From: Hyphomicrobiaceae bacterium
GTDB taxonomy: Bacteria; Pseudomonadota; Alphaproteobacteria; Rhizobiales; Hyphomicrobiaceae
DNA length: 64,000 bases
Assembly: GCA_021730785.1 (NCBI GenBank)
Contig: JAKFWF010000027.1
Coordinates: 42,750 to 106,749, forward strand
Reading direction: 5' to 3'
How positions within the stretch are numbered: the stretch's first letter is position 1; every line of letters starts with the position of its first letter. Both the position numbers and the translations under genes were made by a program. Shown piece after piece: positions 25,310 through 34,651 of the stretch. The notes beneath the pieces were generated by a model. It made no database searches. It was not told the origin of the DNA and saw only the letters and a list, made by a program, of their open reading frames with translations.

Positions 25310-26742
25310 AACAGTCGCGCAAGAGTTTCTCCTTCGCCTGGACCCAGCTCGACAGCCGCTTCCTCCCTTTCGCGGATGCTGCGACGCCGGAACTGCCGAT
25401 GGGCCGCCTGCTCAGGCTGTCGCTGTTCCAGGTCACCGTCGGCATGGCGATCGCCCTGCTGGTCGGCACGCTGAACCGGGTGATGATCGTCGAACTCGCG
25501 GTGCCTGCCTGGATCGTTGCGATCATGGTCTCGCTGCCGCTGGTGTTCGCGCCGTTTCGCGCGCTCGTCGGCCACAAGTCCGATACGCACAAGTCGCTGC
25601 TCGGCTGGAAGCGTGTGCCCTACATCTGGCTCGGCACCATGCTGCAGTTCGGCGGCTTCGCGATCATGCCGATGGCGCTGATCCTGCTGTCGGGCGATTC
25701 GATCGCGCCGGCGTGGGTCGGCACGCTGGCCGCGGCCTTGGCATTCCTGCTGGTCGGCGTCGGGCTGCACACGGTGCAGACCATCGGCCTTGCCCTGGCG
25801 ACCGACCTCGCGCCCGTGCACGCGCGGCCGAAGGTCGTCGCTCTACTCTGCATGATGCTGTTCGTCGGCATGATTGGCAGCGCCTTGCTGTTCGGCGCGC
25901 TGCTCGCCGACTTCCGGCCCGTGAAGCTGATCCAGGTGATCCAGAGCGCAGCCGTCATAACGATGGTGCTGAACACCATCGCGCTGTGGAAACAGGAAGC
26001 GCGCAATCCGGCCGCCACGGCGCCGACGAAGCCGCGCCCGACGTTCCGGCAGGCCTGGGCGGCCTTCATGGGCGGCGGCGCGGGCGCGCGCCGGCACATG
26101 GTCGCGACCGCCTGCGGCACGGTCGCATTCTCGATGTCGGACATCCTGCTCGAGCCGTTCGGCGGGCAGATTTTGCACCTGTCGGTGTCGGCGACCACCA
26201 TGCTGACGGCGACGCTCGCGGTCGGCAGCGCCGTGGGCCTCGGTCTCGCCGCCCGCATGCTCGGCCGTGGCGCTGACGCCTATCGCGTGGCGGCACTCGG
26301 CGTTATGGCGGGCCTCGCCGCGTTTTCAGCCGTGGTGTTCTCGGCGCCGCTGCAATCGGCGCTGCTGTTTGGCATCGGCACCCTGCTGATCGGCTTCGGC
26401 GGCGGCATGTTCGCCCACGGCACCCTGACGGCGACGATGGCGCTTGCCAAGGGTGACGACGAAGGCCTGGCACTCGGCACCTGGGGCGCGGTGCAAGCCT
26501 CGGCTGCGGGCTTGGCAATCGCGAGCGGCGGCATCATCCGCGACCTCGTCGGCGAACTTGCCACCCGCGGCGTCGTCGGCCCGGCGTTCGCCGATCCTGC
26601 GATCGGCTACCAGATCGTCTACCACATCGAGATCGCTTTCCTCTTTGCGAGCCTGATCGTGCTCGGACCCATGGTCCGCGCACATGCCGACTCGCGCATT
26701 CTGCCTGAACCGAAGTCACAACTGTCCCTGTCAACCAGCTGA
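25306..26742 (+). CDS. lhaA: Light-harvesting complex assembly protein LhaA (PucC family)
   Basis: A 478-aa membrane protein of the major-facilitator-like PucC/Bch2 group with about 12 predicted helices. The N-terminus (LLRLSLFQVTVGMAIALLVGTLNRVMIVEL) and FAPFRALVGHKSDTHKS loop are characteristic, as is GGMFAHGTLTATMALA. LhaA assists assembly of light-harvesting complex 1 around the reaction centre. It is translationally coupled to bchM and 27 bp before puhA. Confidence 0.93.
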   Translation: MKQSRKSFSFAWTQLDSRFLPFADAATPELPMGRLLRLSLFQVTVGMAIALLVGTLNRVMIVELAVPAWIVAIMVSLPLVFAPFRALVGHKSDTHKSLLGWKRVPYIWLGTMLQFGGFAIMPMALILLSGDSIAPAWVGTLAAALAFLLVGVGLHTVQTIGLALATDLAPVHARPKVVALLCMMLFVGMIGSALLFGALLADFRPVKLIQVIQSAAVITMVLNTIALWKQEARNPAATAPTKPRPTFRQAWAAFMGGGAGARRHMVATACGTVAFSMSDILLEPFGGQILHLSVSATTMLTATLAVGSAVGLGLAARMLGRGADAYRVAALGVMAGLAAFSAVVFSAPLQSALLFGIGTLLIGFGGGMFAHGTLTATMALAKGDDEGLALGTWGAVQASAAGLAIASGGIIRDLVGELATRGVVGPAFADPAIGYQIVYHIEIAFLFASLIVLGPMVRAHADSRILPEPKSQLSLSTS

Positions 26743-26769
26743 CGGCCAAACCCGCGGAGGTAATGCCCC

Positions 26770-27597
26770 ATGACCACCCACTTCGACGCCGCCTTCCTCG
26801 CGCTCTATGCGTTCTGGTTCTTCTTCGCCGCCCTGATCTATTATCTGCAGCGCGAGAGCAATCGCGAGGGCCTGCCGCTGGAATCGGAAAATTCGCCCTA
26901 CGTGCGCCCACCCGGCATCACCGGCCTGCCGGCGCCGAAGACGTTCATCCTGCCGCATGGCGCGGGCACCGTCACCGTGCCCAACAACAAGCGCGATACG
27001 CGCGCGATCGCCGCCCGCGCTATGGACCCGTGGCCCGGCTCGCCGCTGGTGCCGACCGGCAATCCGATGCTCGATGGGGTTGGCCCAGGGTCCTACGCCG
27101 AGCGCGCCAATGTGCCGGATCTGACGATTGCGGGCCACGCCCGCATCGTGCCGATGCGCGTCGCCAAGGACTATCACGTGGAACTGACCAACATGGATCC
27201 TCGCGGCATGCCGGTGATGGGTGCCGACGGCGTCGTCGCCGGCAAGGTCAGCGACATCTGGGTCGATCGCTCGGAAGCCCTCATCCGCTATCTCGAAGTG
27301 GAAGTGGGCCAGCGCAAGGTGCTGCTGCCGATCAACTTCGCCGAGATCAAGCGTACCCAAGACCCGGGCGCCATGCCCGGGCTCGAGTGGTTCTTCGGGA
27401 TGTTCCTGCCGGCGACGAAGCGGGCGGCCAATGACGGGACGGTCAAGGTCCATGCGATCCTGGCCAAGCACTTCGCCGAAGTACCAGCGACCGCCAGCAC
27501 CGACCATGTGACGCGGCGCGAGGAGGACCGGATCTGCGGCTACTACGGCGGCGGCACGCTGTATGCGACCAAGGATCGCGCGGAGCCGCTGATATGA
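26770..27597 (+). CDS. puhA: Photosynthetic reaction centre H subunit
   Basis: A 275-aa subunit with one N-terminal transmembrane helix (FLALYAFWFFFAALIYYL, about residues 8-25), the RESNREGLPLE turn and a cytoplasmic PRC-barrel domain (YHVELTNMDPRGMPVMGADG, later LLPINFAEIKR). It caps the L/M core and shapes proton delivery to quinone QB. A GGAGG ribosome-binding site precedes the ATG. It overlaps puhB by ATGA. The pufLM core genes are not in this window. Confidence 0.95.
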   Translation: MTTHFDAAFLALYAFWFFFAALIYYLQRESNREGLPLESENSPYVRPPGITGLPAPKTFILPHGAGTVTVPNNKRDTRAIAARAMDPWPGSPLVPTGNPMLDGVGPGSYAERANVPDLTIAGHARIVPMRVAKDYHVELTNMDPRGMPVMGADGVVAGKVSDIWVDRSEALIRYLEVEVGQRKVLLPINFAEIKRTQDPGAMPGLEWFFGMFLPATKRAANDGTVKVHAILAKHFAEVPATASTDHVTRREEDRICGYYGGGTLYATKDRAEPLI

Positions 27598-28247
27598 GCC
27601 ACGACGACTTCGACTTCGAACCCAAGCGCGGCCTGCCGGATGTGTTGCCGGCAGGCGAGACCCTGCTGTGGCAGGGCGCGCCATCCTGGCAGGCGGTCGC
27701 CAGGCGGATTTTCCATGTCGAGAAGGTCGCGATCTACTTCGGCGCCATGATGGTCTGGCGGTTCGCCGCCAGCCTCAGCGACGGCAACGGCCTGCTGGCC
27801 GCCACGCAATCCGGACTGCGTCTGTTGCCGCTCGCCATCGCCGCAGTTGTCATCCTCGGGCTGTTCGCCTGGGGCGTCGGCCGCACCACGGTCTATTCGA
27901 TCACCAACCGGCGCGTGGTGATGCGGATCGGCATGGCCCTGCCGCTGACGATCAATCTGCCGTTCACGCAGATCGCCAACGCCGATCTGAAAATCAACGG
28001 TGATGGCAGCGGCGACATCGCGTTCACCACGGCAACCAGTGTGCGCGTGCCGTACCTTGCGCTGTGGCCCCATGCGCGCCCCTTTCAATTGCGCAAACCG
28101 CAGCCGATGTTGCGGGGCCTCGCCGAGCCGCAGAAGGTGAGCGACATTCTGGCGGCGTCGCTTGCTGCATCTCTGGTTGCATCGAGGCCGGCAACATCGG
28201 AAAGTGGGGTTGCGCGGTGGCCGCAGCAGCTGGCGGCGGCGGAGTAG
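27594..28247 (+). CDS. puhB: Photosynthetic complex assembly protein PuhB
   Basis: A 217-aa membrane protein that begins DFEPKRGLPDVLPAGETLLWQG, has hydrophobic helices around residues 45-60 and 80-100, then a PH-like stretch, VYSITNRRVVMRIGMALPLTINLPF. PuhB is a reaction-centre assembly factor. Its start overlaps the puhA stop. The last 35 residues are Ala/Ser-rich and variable. Confidence 0.92.
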   Translation: MSHDDFDFEPKRGLPDVLPAGETLLWQGAPSWQAVARRIFHVEKVAIYFGAMMVWRFAASLSDGNGLLAATQSGLRLLPLAIAAVVILGLFAWGVGRTTVYSITNRRVVMRIGMALPLTINLPFTQIANADLKINGDGSGDIAFTTATSVRVPYLALWPHARPFQLRKPQPMLRGLAEPQKVSDILAASLAASLVASRPATSESGVARWPQQLAAAE

Positions 28248-28303
28248 TGCCGTTTGAGCCTCACGCGCCTGGCTCGATGATCAAACGAAAGGAGACGGAC
28301 CGC

Positions 28304-28807
28304 ATGACCTCGAAAACACAACCACCCCCGTTTCCCAAGGTGTTCCTGGTCGGTGCCGCTTGCATGGTCGTCGCTGCGATCAGCATCGCCGCACTCGCGA
28401 GTTACACCGGCGTCGGCGCCACCCGCACGTCGCTTCCGGCATCGATCGCCGAACAGCGCCAGGTGGTGTTTTCCGACCGGGCGGACGGCGCCGTGGTAGT
28501 CAGCGATTACGGCGCACCCGACAGCAAGCCCGACATCCTGCTGCCGGGCGCCCACGGCTTCGTGCGTGTCGCGGTCAGTGGCTTGGCCTTCACGCGGCAT
28601 ACGCACGGGGTGGGGCGTGATGCGCCCTTCACGCTGCTGCGCGGCACCGACGACCGCATGTGGCTCGTGGACCCGCAAACCAGCGGCAAGGTCGATCTCA
28701 ACGCCTTCGGACCGCAGAATCGCGCCGTATTCGCAGCCCTGCTGCCGTCCGCCCGCAACGCGAAGATCGCCCACGGCGGCGCGCAGTCAGGAAAGGCCGC
28801 GCCATGA
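28304..28807 (+). CDS. puhC: Photosynthetic complex assembly protein PuhC
   Basis: A 167-aa protein with one N-terminal membrane anchor ([19 protein letters not shown], about residues 13-31) and a periplasmic domain containing [15 protein letters not shown] and [15 protein letters not shown]. It matches PuhC, which aids organisation of the RC-LH1 core. ATG 28304 is chosen for the AAAGGAG nine bases upstream; the longer frame upstream overlaps puhB. It overlaps the next small gene by ATGA. Confidence 0.9.
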   Translation: MTSKTQPPPFPKVFLVGAACMVVAAISIAALASYTGVGATRTSLPASIAEQRQVVFSDRADGAVVVSDYGAPDSKPDILLPGAHGFVRVAVSGLAFTRHTHGVGRDAPFTLLRGTDDRMWLVDPQTSGKVDLNAFGPQNRAVFAALLPSARNAKIAHGGAQSGKAAP

Positions 28808-29109
28808 TCGGCCGCTGGTTCAAGGCCCGCGAGAGCTTCGACGTGCCATGCACGATCGAGATCGAAAACACGTTCGAGAGCCTGCACGCCCACGTCGACC
28901 TCGACGGCGACATCGCGATCATGGCCGGCGACGAAGTGCTCGTGCATGGCGAGCCGATCCGCGTACCCTACGGCGAAAAGCGCACGCTGCGCCGGCAAGC
29001 AACCGTCACGCGCGCCAGTGCGCTCGACCGCGCCATCACCAAATTCGCCGCCCGCTTCGAATTGACCGAGCTGTACGAGGTGAGTTTCTCGTCCGGGAGA
29101 AAGCTATGA
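28804..29109 (+). CDS. Small conserved protein of the puh-acsF region, function unknown
   Basis: A 101-aa soluble protein that begins [24 protein letters not shown] and contains [21 protein letters not shown], a likely small beta-rich fold, followed by a basic patch [15 protein letters not shown]. No signal peptide or membrane segment is seen. Both ends are ATGA overlaps, with puhC and with acsF, so it is translated in step with them. An accessory role in the cyclase or reaction-centre assembly is inferred from position only. Confidence 0.85.
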   Translation: MIGRWFKARESFDVPCTIEIENTFESLHAHVDLDGDIAIMAGDEVLVHGEPIRVPYGEKRTLRRQATVTRASALDRAITKFAARFELTELYEVSFSSGRKL

Positions 29110-30176
29110 CGATCGAAACATTGGGCCGCACCGCCCCCAACGAAGCCACCCGCGTCGCCCAGACCGACACGCTGCTGAGCCCGCGCTTCTATACGACCGA
29201 CTTCGACGAACTCGACCGCATGGATGTGTCGAGCGTGCGCGAAGAATGGGACAAGCTGATCGCCGAAATGCGGGCCGATCCCAACAAGAGCCACTTCCGC
29301 CGCACCGACGCCTGGGACGAGTTCGACCTCGAGAAGCTGCCCGAGGGCCTGCGCAAGGAATTCACCGACTTTCTGGTCAGTTCCCTAACTGCCGAATTCT
29401 CCGGCTGCGTGCTCTATTCCGAGATGCGCAAGCGCGGCAAGAACCCCGACATCTGCGAGCTGTTCAAGTTCATGAGCCGCGACGAAGCCCGCCACGCCGG
29501 CTTCATCAACGACACGCTGAAGGACATCAAGATGGGGGTCGATCTCGGCTTCCTCACCAAGGCGAAAAAGTACACGTTCTTCCGGCCGAAGTTCATCTTC
29601 TACGCGACTTACCTGTCGGAGAAGATCGGCTATGCCCGCTATATCACGATCTATCGCCACCTGGAGCGCAACCCGCACTTGCGTTTCCACCCGATCTTCA
29701 AGTGGTTCGAGAAGTGGTGCAACGACGAGTTCCGCCACGGCGAGGCGTTCGCACTCCTCATGCGCGCGAACCCGCAGCTGCTGACCGGGGTCAACAAATA
29801 CTGGGTGCGCTTCTTCGTGCTCGCGGTGTTCGCCACCATGTACGTGCGCGACCACGCCCGCCCCGAGTTCCACAAGGCGCTCGGCGTCGACCCAACCGAG
29901 TATGGCTTCCAGGTGTTCCGCATCACGTCGGAGATTTCAAAGCAGGTGTTCCCGCTCACGATCGACATCGACAATCCAGCGTTCAAGGCGCATCTCGACC
30001 GGCTGCTCGTCATCAACGACAGCCTCAATGCCGCCGAGAAGCAAGGCGGGTTCATGGGCAGTGTGAAGCAGAAGCTGCTCGGACTGCAGGCGGGTGTGAC
30101 GTTCCTGCGCCTGTTCTTCATGCCGGCAAAGGAACATGCGTTGCCCGAATCGAGCCGCCTGGCACCGGTGTGGTGA
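29106..30176 (+). CDS. acsF: Oxygen-dependent Mg-protoporphyrin IX monomethyl ester cyclase
   Basis: A 356-aa di-iron enzyme that forms the fifth ring of (bacterio)chlorophyll using O2. The ferritin-like ligands are visible in [15 protein letters not shown] and in [14 protein letters not shown], and [14 protein letters not shown] is the conserved first helix. The long open frame upstream is out of the preceding genes' frames; ATG 29106 overlaps the small gene before it. Its presence means bacteriochlorophyll can be made aerobically; the anaerobic cyclase bchE is not in this window. Confidence 0.95.
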   Translation: MTIETLGRTAPNEATRVAQTDTLLSPRFYTTDFDELDRMDVSSVREEWDKLIAEMRADPNKSHFRRTDAWDEFDLEKLPEGLRKEFTDFLVSSLTAEFSGCVLYSEMRKRGKNPDICELFKFMSRDEARHAGFINDTLKDIKMGVDLGFLTKAKKYTFFRPKFIFYATYLSEKIGYARYITIYRHLERNPHLRFHPIFKWFEKWCNDEFRHGEAFALLMRANPQLLTGVNKYWVRFFVLAVFATMYVRDHARPEFHKALGVDPTEYGFQVFRITSEISKQVFPLTIDIDNPAFKAHLDRLLVINDSLNAAEKQGGFMGSVKQKLLGLQAGVTFLRLFFMPAKEHALPESSRLAPVW

Positions 30177-30208
30177 GCTTAAGGTAACAACGAACCCGAT
30201 CCCCGCCC

Positions 30209-31075
30209 ATGAGCACCGCCTTGCCCTATGTGCTGACATCGATCGCCACGCTGTTCGTGTGGTGGTTCAGCACGGGCGTGATCGTGTATCTCGACGGGCT
30301 GCCGCGGCGCACCTATCCGTGGAGCTTCGGGGTGGTGAGCGTTCTGGCGGTCGCAGCGCTCGCCGGTCTCGCCTGGAGTGCCGGGGACGCCAGCGTCACG
30401 GGCGCGTTGGTCGCGTTCGCCTGCGCCATCCTGGTGTGGGGCTGGAACGAGATGGGCTTCCTGATGGGCTACATCACCGGTCCGCGTGCGCAAGCCTGTC
30501 CGCCGAAGGTGACGGAAGCCGAGCGCTTCGGCTATGCCACCATGGCACTGCTGTACCACGAAGTGGCGATTGCAGCCTCGCTCGTGCTGATCGTGCTGCT
30601 GGCGTCCGGGCAACCCAACCAGTTCGGCGTGTGGACGTTCGCGATCCTGTGGATCCTGCGGCTGAGTGCCAAGTTCAACCTGTTCCTCGGCGTGCCGAAC
30701 CGGGCCGAGGAGTTCCTGCCCGAGGGGCTGAGCTATCTCAAAAGCTACTTCCGCAACGCCCGCATGAACCCGCTGCTGCCGCTGTCGATCACGGCGGGCA
30801 CGATCGGCTGCGTGCTGCTCGTCCAGCGGGCCGGCGCGGTTGAGGCTGCAGGTTTCGAGGCGACCGGGTATACGCTGCTGGCAACTCTGCTGGCGCTGGC
30901 GATCCTCGAGCACTGGTTGATGATCATTCCGCTGCCGGCCAAGATTCTGTGGGGCTGGGGACTGAAATCACACGAACGGCAGACGCGCACCGGCGAAGCG
31001 GGGAAACCCGGCGCTGCGGCGAACCTGACGACCGCGGCTGTGTTCGACGATTCGACCAAGGTTGCGCCGATTTGA
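30209..31075 (+). CDS. puhE: Photosynthetic complex assembly protein PuhE
   Basis: A 288-aa integral membrane protein with about seven hydrophobic helices. Characteristic stretches are FVWWFSTGVIVYLDGLPRRT and GWNEMGFLMGYITGPR, then KFNLFLGVPNRAEEFLPEGL and LRNARMNP-like loops. PuhE takes part in photosynthetic apparatus formation and has been linked to bacteriochlorophyll level control in related species. It starts 32 bp after acsF and ends 59 bp before hemA. Confidence 0.91.
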   Translation: MSTALPYVLTSIATLFVWWFSTGVIVYLDGLPRRTYPWSFGVVSVLAVAALAGLAWSAGDASVTGALVAFACAILVWGWNEMGFLMGYITGPRAQACPPKVTEAERFGYATMALLYHEVAIAASLVLIVLLASGQPNQFGVWTFAILWILRLSAKFNLFLGVPNRAEEFLPEGLSYLKSYFRNARMNPLLPLSITAGTIGCVLLVQRAGAVEAAGFEATGYTLLATLLALAILEHWLMIIPLPAKILWGWGLKSHERQTRTGEAGKPGAAANLTTAAVFDDSTKVAPI

Positions 31076-31090
31076 AGTTTTCGAACGAAG

Positions 31091-31105
31091 GGCCCTGAGG
31101 GGGCC
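31091..31105 (+). other. Small GC hairpin before hemA
   Basis: GGCCC (31091-31095) and GGGCC (31101-31105) form a 5-bp perfect stem with a 5-nt loop, 29 bp upstream of the hemA ATG and just after puhE. Without a T-run it is not a classical terminator; it could stabilise or pause the transcript between puhE and hemA. Confidence 0.3.
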
Positions 31106-31134
31106 GCACCAAGATCCGAGTGGAGGACGACGAG

Positions 31135-32415
31135 ATGGCAGATTCCAAGAACCAGGGTGGGCTCCGCGCCGTTGCTGATCCCTCTACTTACGAGGCAGCA
31201 TTCCACCGCCAGATCGCAGCCCTGCACGCCGAGGGCCGCTACCGCGTGTTCGCCGACATCAAGCGCGAGCGCGGCAATTTCCCGCAGGCGAGCCGCCGCC
31301 GTGACGGAGCACTCACCGACGTCACCGTGTGGTGCTCGAACGACTACCTGGGCATGGGCCAGAACGCGAAGGTTCTGGCCGCCATGCACCAGGCGATCGA
31401 CGAAGCGGGCGCCGGCTCCGGCGGCACGCGCAATATTTCCGGCACCACGCGCTATCACGTCGAACTCGAAGCCGAGATCGCCGACCTGCATGGCAAGGAA
31501 TCCGCGCTCGTCTTCACCTCGGCCTTCGTCGCCAACGACGCGACCCTGTCGACCCTGCAGCAGCTGTTGCCCGGCGCGGTCGTCTTGTCGGACGAGAAGA
31601 ACCATGCGTCCATGATCGCCGGCATCCGCCACGGCCGCGGGCCCAAGGTGATCTTCAAGCACAACGACCTGGCCGACCTCGAAGTCAAGCTGCGCGCCGT
31701 TCCCGCCGGCACGCCCAAGATCATCGCCTTCGAGAGCGTCTACTCGATGGACGGCTATGTCTCGCCGATCGGCGCCATCTGCGAACTCGCCAGGAAGTAC
31801 GACGCGCTGACCTATCTCGACGAAGTGCATGCGGTCGGCATGTATGGTCCGCGCGGCGGCGGCATCGCCGAGCGCGACGGCGTGATGGACCAGGTCGATA
31901 TCATCAACGGCACGCTGGCCAAGGGCTTCGGCGTGATGGGCGGCTATATCGCTGCCAGCCGTAACTGCTGCGACGCCATCCGCTCCTACGCGCCGGGCTT
32001 CATCTTTACGACGTCGCTGGCCCCCGCCGTGGTTGCTGGTGCGGTTGCCAGCATCCGCCACCTCAAGGAGAGTGCGCTCGAGCGTACCCGGCACCAGGAG
32101 CGGGCCGCGACCGTCAAGCGCCGTCTCGCCGCCGCCGGCATCCCGGTGCTGGCCAATCCGAGCCACATCGTGCCGGTGATGGTCAACAACCCGGTGCACT
32201 GCAAGGCGGTCAGCGACACGCTGCTCGACAGCTACGGCATCTACGTGCAGCCGATCAACTATCCAACCGTCCCGCGCGGCACCGAGCGGCTGCGCATTAC
32301 GCCGACGCCGCTGCACACCGACGGACAGATCGACAAGCTGGTCGAAGCACTCGGCGCGCTGTGGATGGCGTGCCCGATGGCCAATGGCCACACCGTCCGG
32401 CTGGCCGCGGAATAG
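31135..32415 (+). CDS. hemA: 5-aminolevulinate synthase
   Basis: A 426-aa PLP enzyme condensing glycine and succinyl-CoA to 5-aminolevulinate, the entry point of the tetrapyrrole pathway that feeds the bch genes upstream. It shows [48 protein letters not shown] and the PLP lysine in [14 protein letters not shown] (about Lys263). ATG 31135 has GGAGG eight bases before it and is preferred to the in-frame GTG at 31120. Being last in the array, it links precursor supply to pigment synthesis. Confidence 0.96.
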   Translation: MADSKNQGGLRAVADPSTYEAAFHRQIAALHAEGRYRVFADIKRERGNFPQASRRRDGALTDVTVWCSNDYLGMGQNAKVLAAMHQAIDEAGAGSGGTRNISGTTRYHVELEAEIADLHGKESALVFTSAFVANDATLSTLQQLLPGAVVLSDEKNHASMIAGIRHGRGPKVIFKHNDLADLEVKLRAVPAGTPKIIAFESVYSMDGYVSPIGAICELARKYDALTYLDEVHAVGMYGPRGGGIAERDGVMDQVDIINGTLAKGFGVMGGYIAASRNCCDAIRSYAPGFIFTTSLAPAVVAGAVASIRHLKESALERTRHQERAATVKRRLAAAGIPVLANPSHIVPVMVNNPVHCKAVSDTLLDSYGIYVQPINYPTVPRGTERLRITPTPLHTDGQIDKLVEALGALWMACPMANGHTVRLAAE

Positions 32416-32444
32416 GCGACTGGTCCCAACTGGCGAGCCCACGC

Positions 32445-33416
32445 ATGTCCATCACTCGCCGCACCGCAACCGCCGGGTTTGCAAGCCTCGCCCTGCTGCG
32501 CCCGGCGGCGGCGCAGGGGTTCCCCGCGAAGCAGATCCGCATCGTCGTGCCCTATCCGGGCGGTGGACCGACGGACGCGCTCGCCCGCATCATCGAGCAG
32601 GAATTGCGGGAGACGAAGGGCTGGAACGTCATCGTCGAGAACAAGGCGGGGGCCTCCGGTGCGATCGGCACGCGCGAGGTGGCAAAGGCCGAGCCGGACG
32701 GGCACGCGATCGTGCTCGGCAACAACCAGACGCACGCGACCAATGCCTTTTTGATCAAGGAGCCGGGCTACGATCCGATTGTGGACTTTGCGCCGCTGGC
32801 CGGTCTCGCCGACCTGCAGCACGTGCTGGTTGCGCGCAAGTCGCTCGGGGTTACGACGGTCGCCGAGCTCATTGCGATCGCCAAGAAGGATCCCGGCAAG
32901 CTGAACTACGGCTCCACCGGCACCGGTTCCGGCTCGCACCTCGCCATGGAGCTGTTGAAGACCATCACCGGCGCGCAGATGGCCCACATCCCGTTCAAGG
33001 GGGCAGCCCCCATGGCGATCGAGATCGTGGCCGGGCGCATCGACGTGGCGTTCGCGACGCTGCCCTCGGTGCTCGGCCAGATCCAGGGCGGCGAAATGAT
33101 CGCGCTTGCGGTTGCGTCAGATACGCGCGCGCCGCAGCTGCCGGACGTGAAGCTGCTGAAGGAGCAGGGCGTCAACGGCGGCGAGGCGGACAGCTGGCTC
33201 GCCATGTTCGCGCCAGCCAAGACGCCGGCACCGGTCATTGCGACACTGTCAACGGCGGTGCTCGATGCGCTGGCTAAGCCCGCTGTCGCCGCGAACGCGA
33301 TCAAGCAGGGCATCGCCGTCAACATCCGCACGCCGGACGCGTTCCGCGCCTACCATGCCGATGAGATGAAGAAGTGGGCCGGCGTGATCCGCCAAGCCCA
33401 GATCAAGATCGAATAG
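32445..33416 (+). CDS. Tripartite tricarboxylate transporter substrate-binding protein (TctC/Bug)
   Basis: A 323-aa exported protein. It opens with a twin-Arg-like start (MSITRRTATAGFASLALL) and a cleavage site near AAAQGFPAKQ. IRIVVPYPGGGPTDALAR, VENKAGASGAIGT and HIPFKGAAPMAIEIVAGRID are hallmarks of the Bug family, which binds carboxylates and related small organics. ATG 32445 is preferred because the longer frame reads over hemA. No TctA/TctB membrane genes are near, so the partner is elsewhere. The ligand is unknown. Confidence 0.9.
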   Translation: MSITRRTATAGFASLALLRPAAAQGFPAKQIRIVVPYPGGGPTDALARIIEQELRETKGWNVIVENKAGASGAIGTREVAKAEPDGHAIVLGNNQTHATNAFLIKEPGYDPIVDFAPLAGLADLQHVLVARKSLGVTTVAELIAIAKKDPGKLNYGSTGTGSGSHLAMELLKTITGAQMAHIPFKGAAPMAIEIVAGRIDVAFATLPSVLGQIQGGEMIALAVASDTRAPQLPDVKLLKEQGVNGGEADSWLAMFAPAKTPAPVIATLSTAVLDALAKPAVAANAIKQGIAVNIRTPDAFRAYHADEMKKWAGVIRQAQIKIE

Positions 33417-33487
33417 CCAGCGGGGTTCACGTCGGCGGCGACTTCGGGTAGGTGTGGCGAGTACCACCGACCGAGCTTGCAACGCAC

Positions 33488-34039
33488 ATGAACCCACGAG
33501 ATAACTGGCCGCCGACGGCACGCGGCTACTTTGCGATCGGCGCGGAGCGATCATCGAAAGCGCTGAACCTCGGCAACCTGATGCGCTCGGCGCACGCGTT
33601 CGGCGCGAGCTTCACGTTCACGATCGGGGCGAGCTACCAGGCACTGGAGGCGCGGGCCGACACGTCGAAGGGGCAGTTCCATCTGCCGCACTACAACTGG
33701 CCAAGCCGTGACGAACTCGCACTGCCACAGGGGTGCAGCCTCGTCGGCATCGAACTGACCGATGACGTAATCGACCTGCCGAGCTTCCGCCACCCCTTGC
33801 GGGCCGCCTACCTGCTCGGGCCTGAACAGGGCTCGATCTCGTCGGAACTGGTGGCCGCCTGCGACCACGTGGTGCGCATTCCAACCACATTCTGCATCAA
33901 CGTCGCCATGGCCGGCGCCATCGTCATGTACGACCGAGTGAAGTGCCTTGCCCGCTTCGCCGAGCGCCCGGTGACGGAGGGTGGCCCGAAAGCCGCGGTT
34001 CCCCGGCCGGTTTTCGGCCGCGGCGCCGGGTCGGCGTGA
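33488..34039 (+). CDS. TrmH/SpoU-family RNA methyltransferase
   Basis: A 183-aa knotted SAM-dependent methyltransferase. Motif 1 KALNLGNLMRSAHAFGA, motif 2 AAYLLGPEQGSISSEL and motif 3 RIPTTFCINVAMAGAIVMYDR are in the expected order. Such enzymes 2'-O-methylate tRNA or rRNA; the target cannot be decided from the sequence. It lies between the TctC gene and the IalB-like gene. The in-frame ATG at 33488 excludes a 12-residue upstream extension. Confidence 0.85.
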   Translation: MNPRDNWPPTARGYFAIGAERSSKALNLGNLMRSAHAFGASFTFTIGASYQALEARADTSKGQFHLPHYNWPSRDELALPQGCSLVGIELTDDVIDLPSFRHPLRAAYLLGPEQGSISSELVAACDHVVRIPTTFCINVAMAGAIVMYDRVKCLARFAERPVTEGGPKAAVPRPVFGRGAGSA

Positions 34040-34071
34040 CATTTGCCGGCTGGTGTTTCTATAAGTCCGCC

Positions 34072-34596
34072 ATGCGCACGTTCGGCACATCCCACATCCG
34101 GTTCGCAGCCGCGGCTCTACTGACGGTGGCCGCGGGCATTGCCACGTCGGCCGCCCAGGCCCAGACGCGCACGGTGAAGAAGTTCGGCGACTGGCGCGTG
34201 CTCGCCCACGACGGCGCCGAGGGCCGCATCTGCTTTGCCATTTCGGCGCCGAAATCGAGCGAACCGCCGGCAGCCGCGCCCGGCGCGCACTTCTATGTTT
34301 CGGCCTGGCCCAAGGACGGCGTGCGCGCTGAAATCAGCGTGAAGACCAGCGTACCCTTGAAGCCCAATGCCCCGGCATCGATCGCAATCGACAAGGTATT
34401 CTACAAGCTGTTCTCGAAGGGCGATCGCGCTTTCATCATCGACGCGACCGACGAATTGAAAGTACTCGATGCCATGAAGAAGGGCTCGACCATCACCGTG
34501 ATCGCCCAGTCGGAACAGGGCGTGGTCAGCAAGGATACCTACTCGCTGGCGGGCGTTGCACAGGCCCTGCAGGCAGTGAGCGGCGGCTGCAAATAG
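34072..34596 (+). CDS. Invasion-associated locus B (IalB) family exported protein
   Basis: A 174-aa exported protein with a signal peptide (residues 1-30, ending AAQAQT). The mature part has the IalB pattern VKKFGDWRVLAHDG, ICFAISAP, then a C-terminal KKGSTITVIAQSEQGVVSKDTYSLAG and a terminal Cys. It is a periplasmic or secreted protein of unknown biochemical function, widespread in Alphaproteobacteria and not a virulence indicator by itself. It is followed 55 bp later by a thioredoxin-like gene. Confidence 0.85.
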   Translation: MRTFGTSHIRFAAAALLTVAAGIATSAAQAQTRTVKKFGDWRVLAHDGAEGRICFAISAPKSSEPPAAAPGAHFYVSAWPKDGVRAEISVKTSVPLKPNAPASIAIDKVFYKLFSKGDRAFIIDATDELKVLDAMKKGSTITVIAQSEQGVVSKDTYSLAGVAQALQAVSGGCK

Positions 34597-34651
34597 GCAT
34601 TGGCACGGCGCTTGCTGTGATTCGGCTGACCCTGTCGGCCAAGAGGTGCCT

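Noticed and set aside
30745..32442. Open frame of 565 codons on the minus strand
   Set aside because: Antisense to puhE and hemA, without family motifs.
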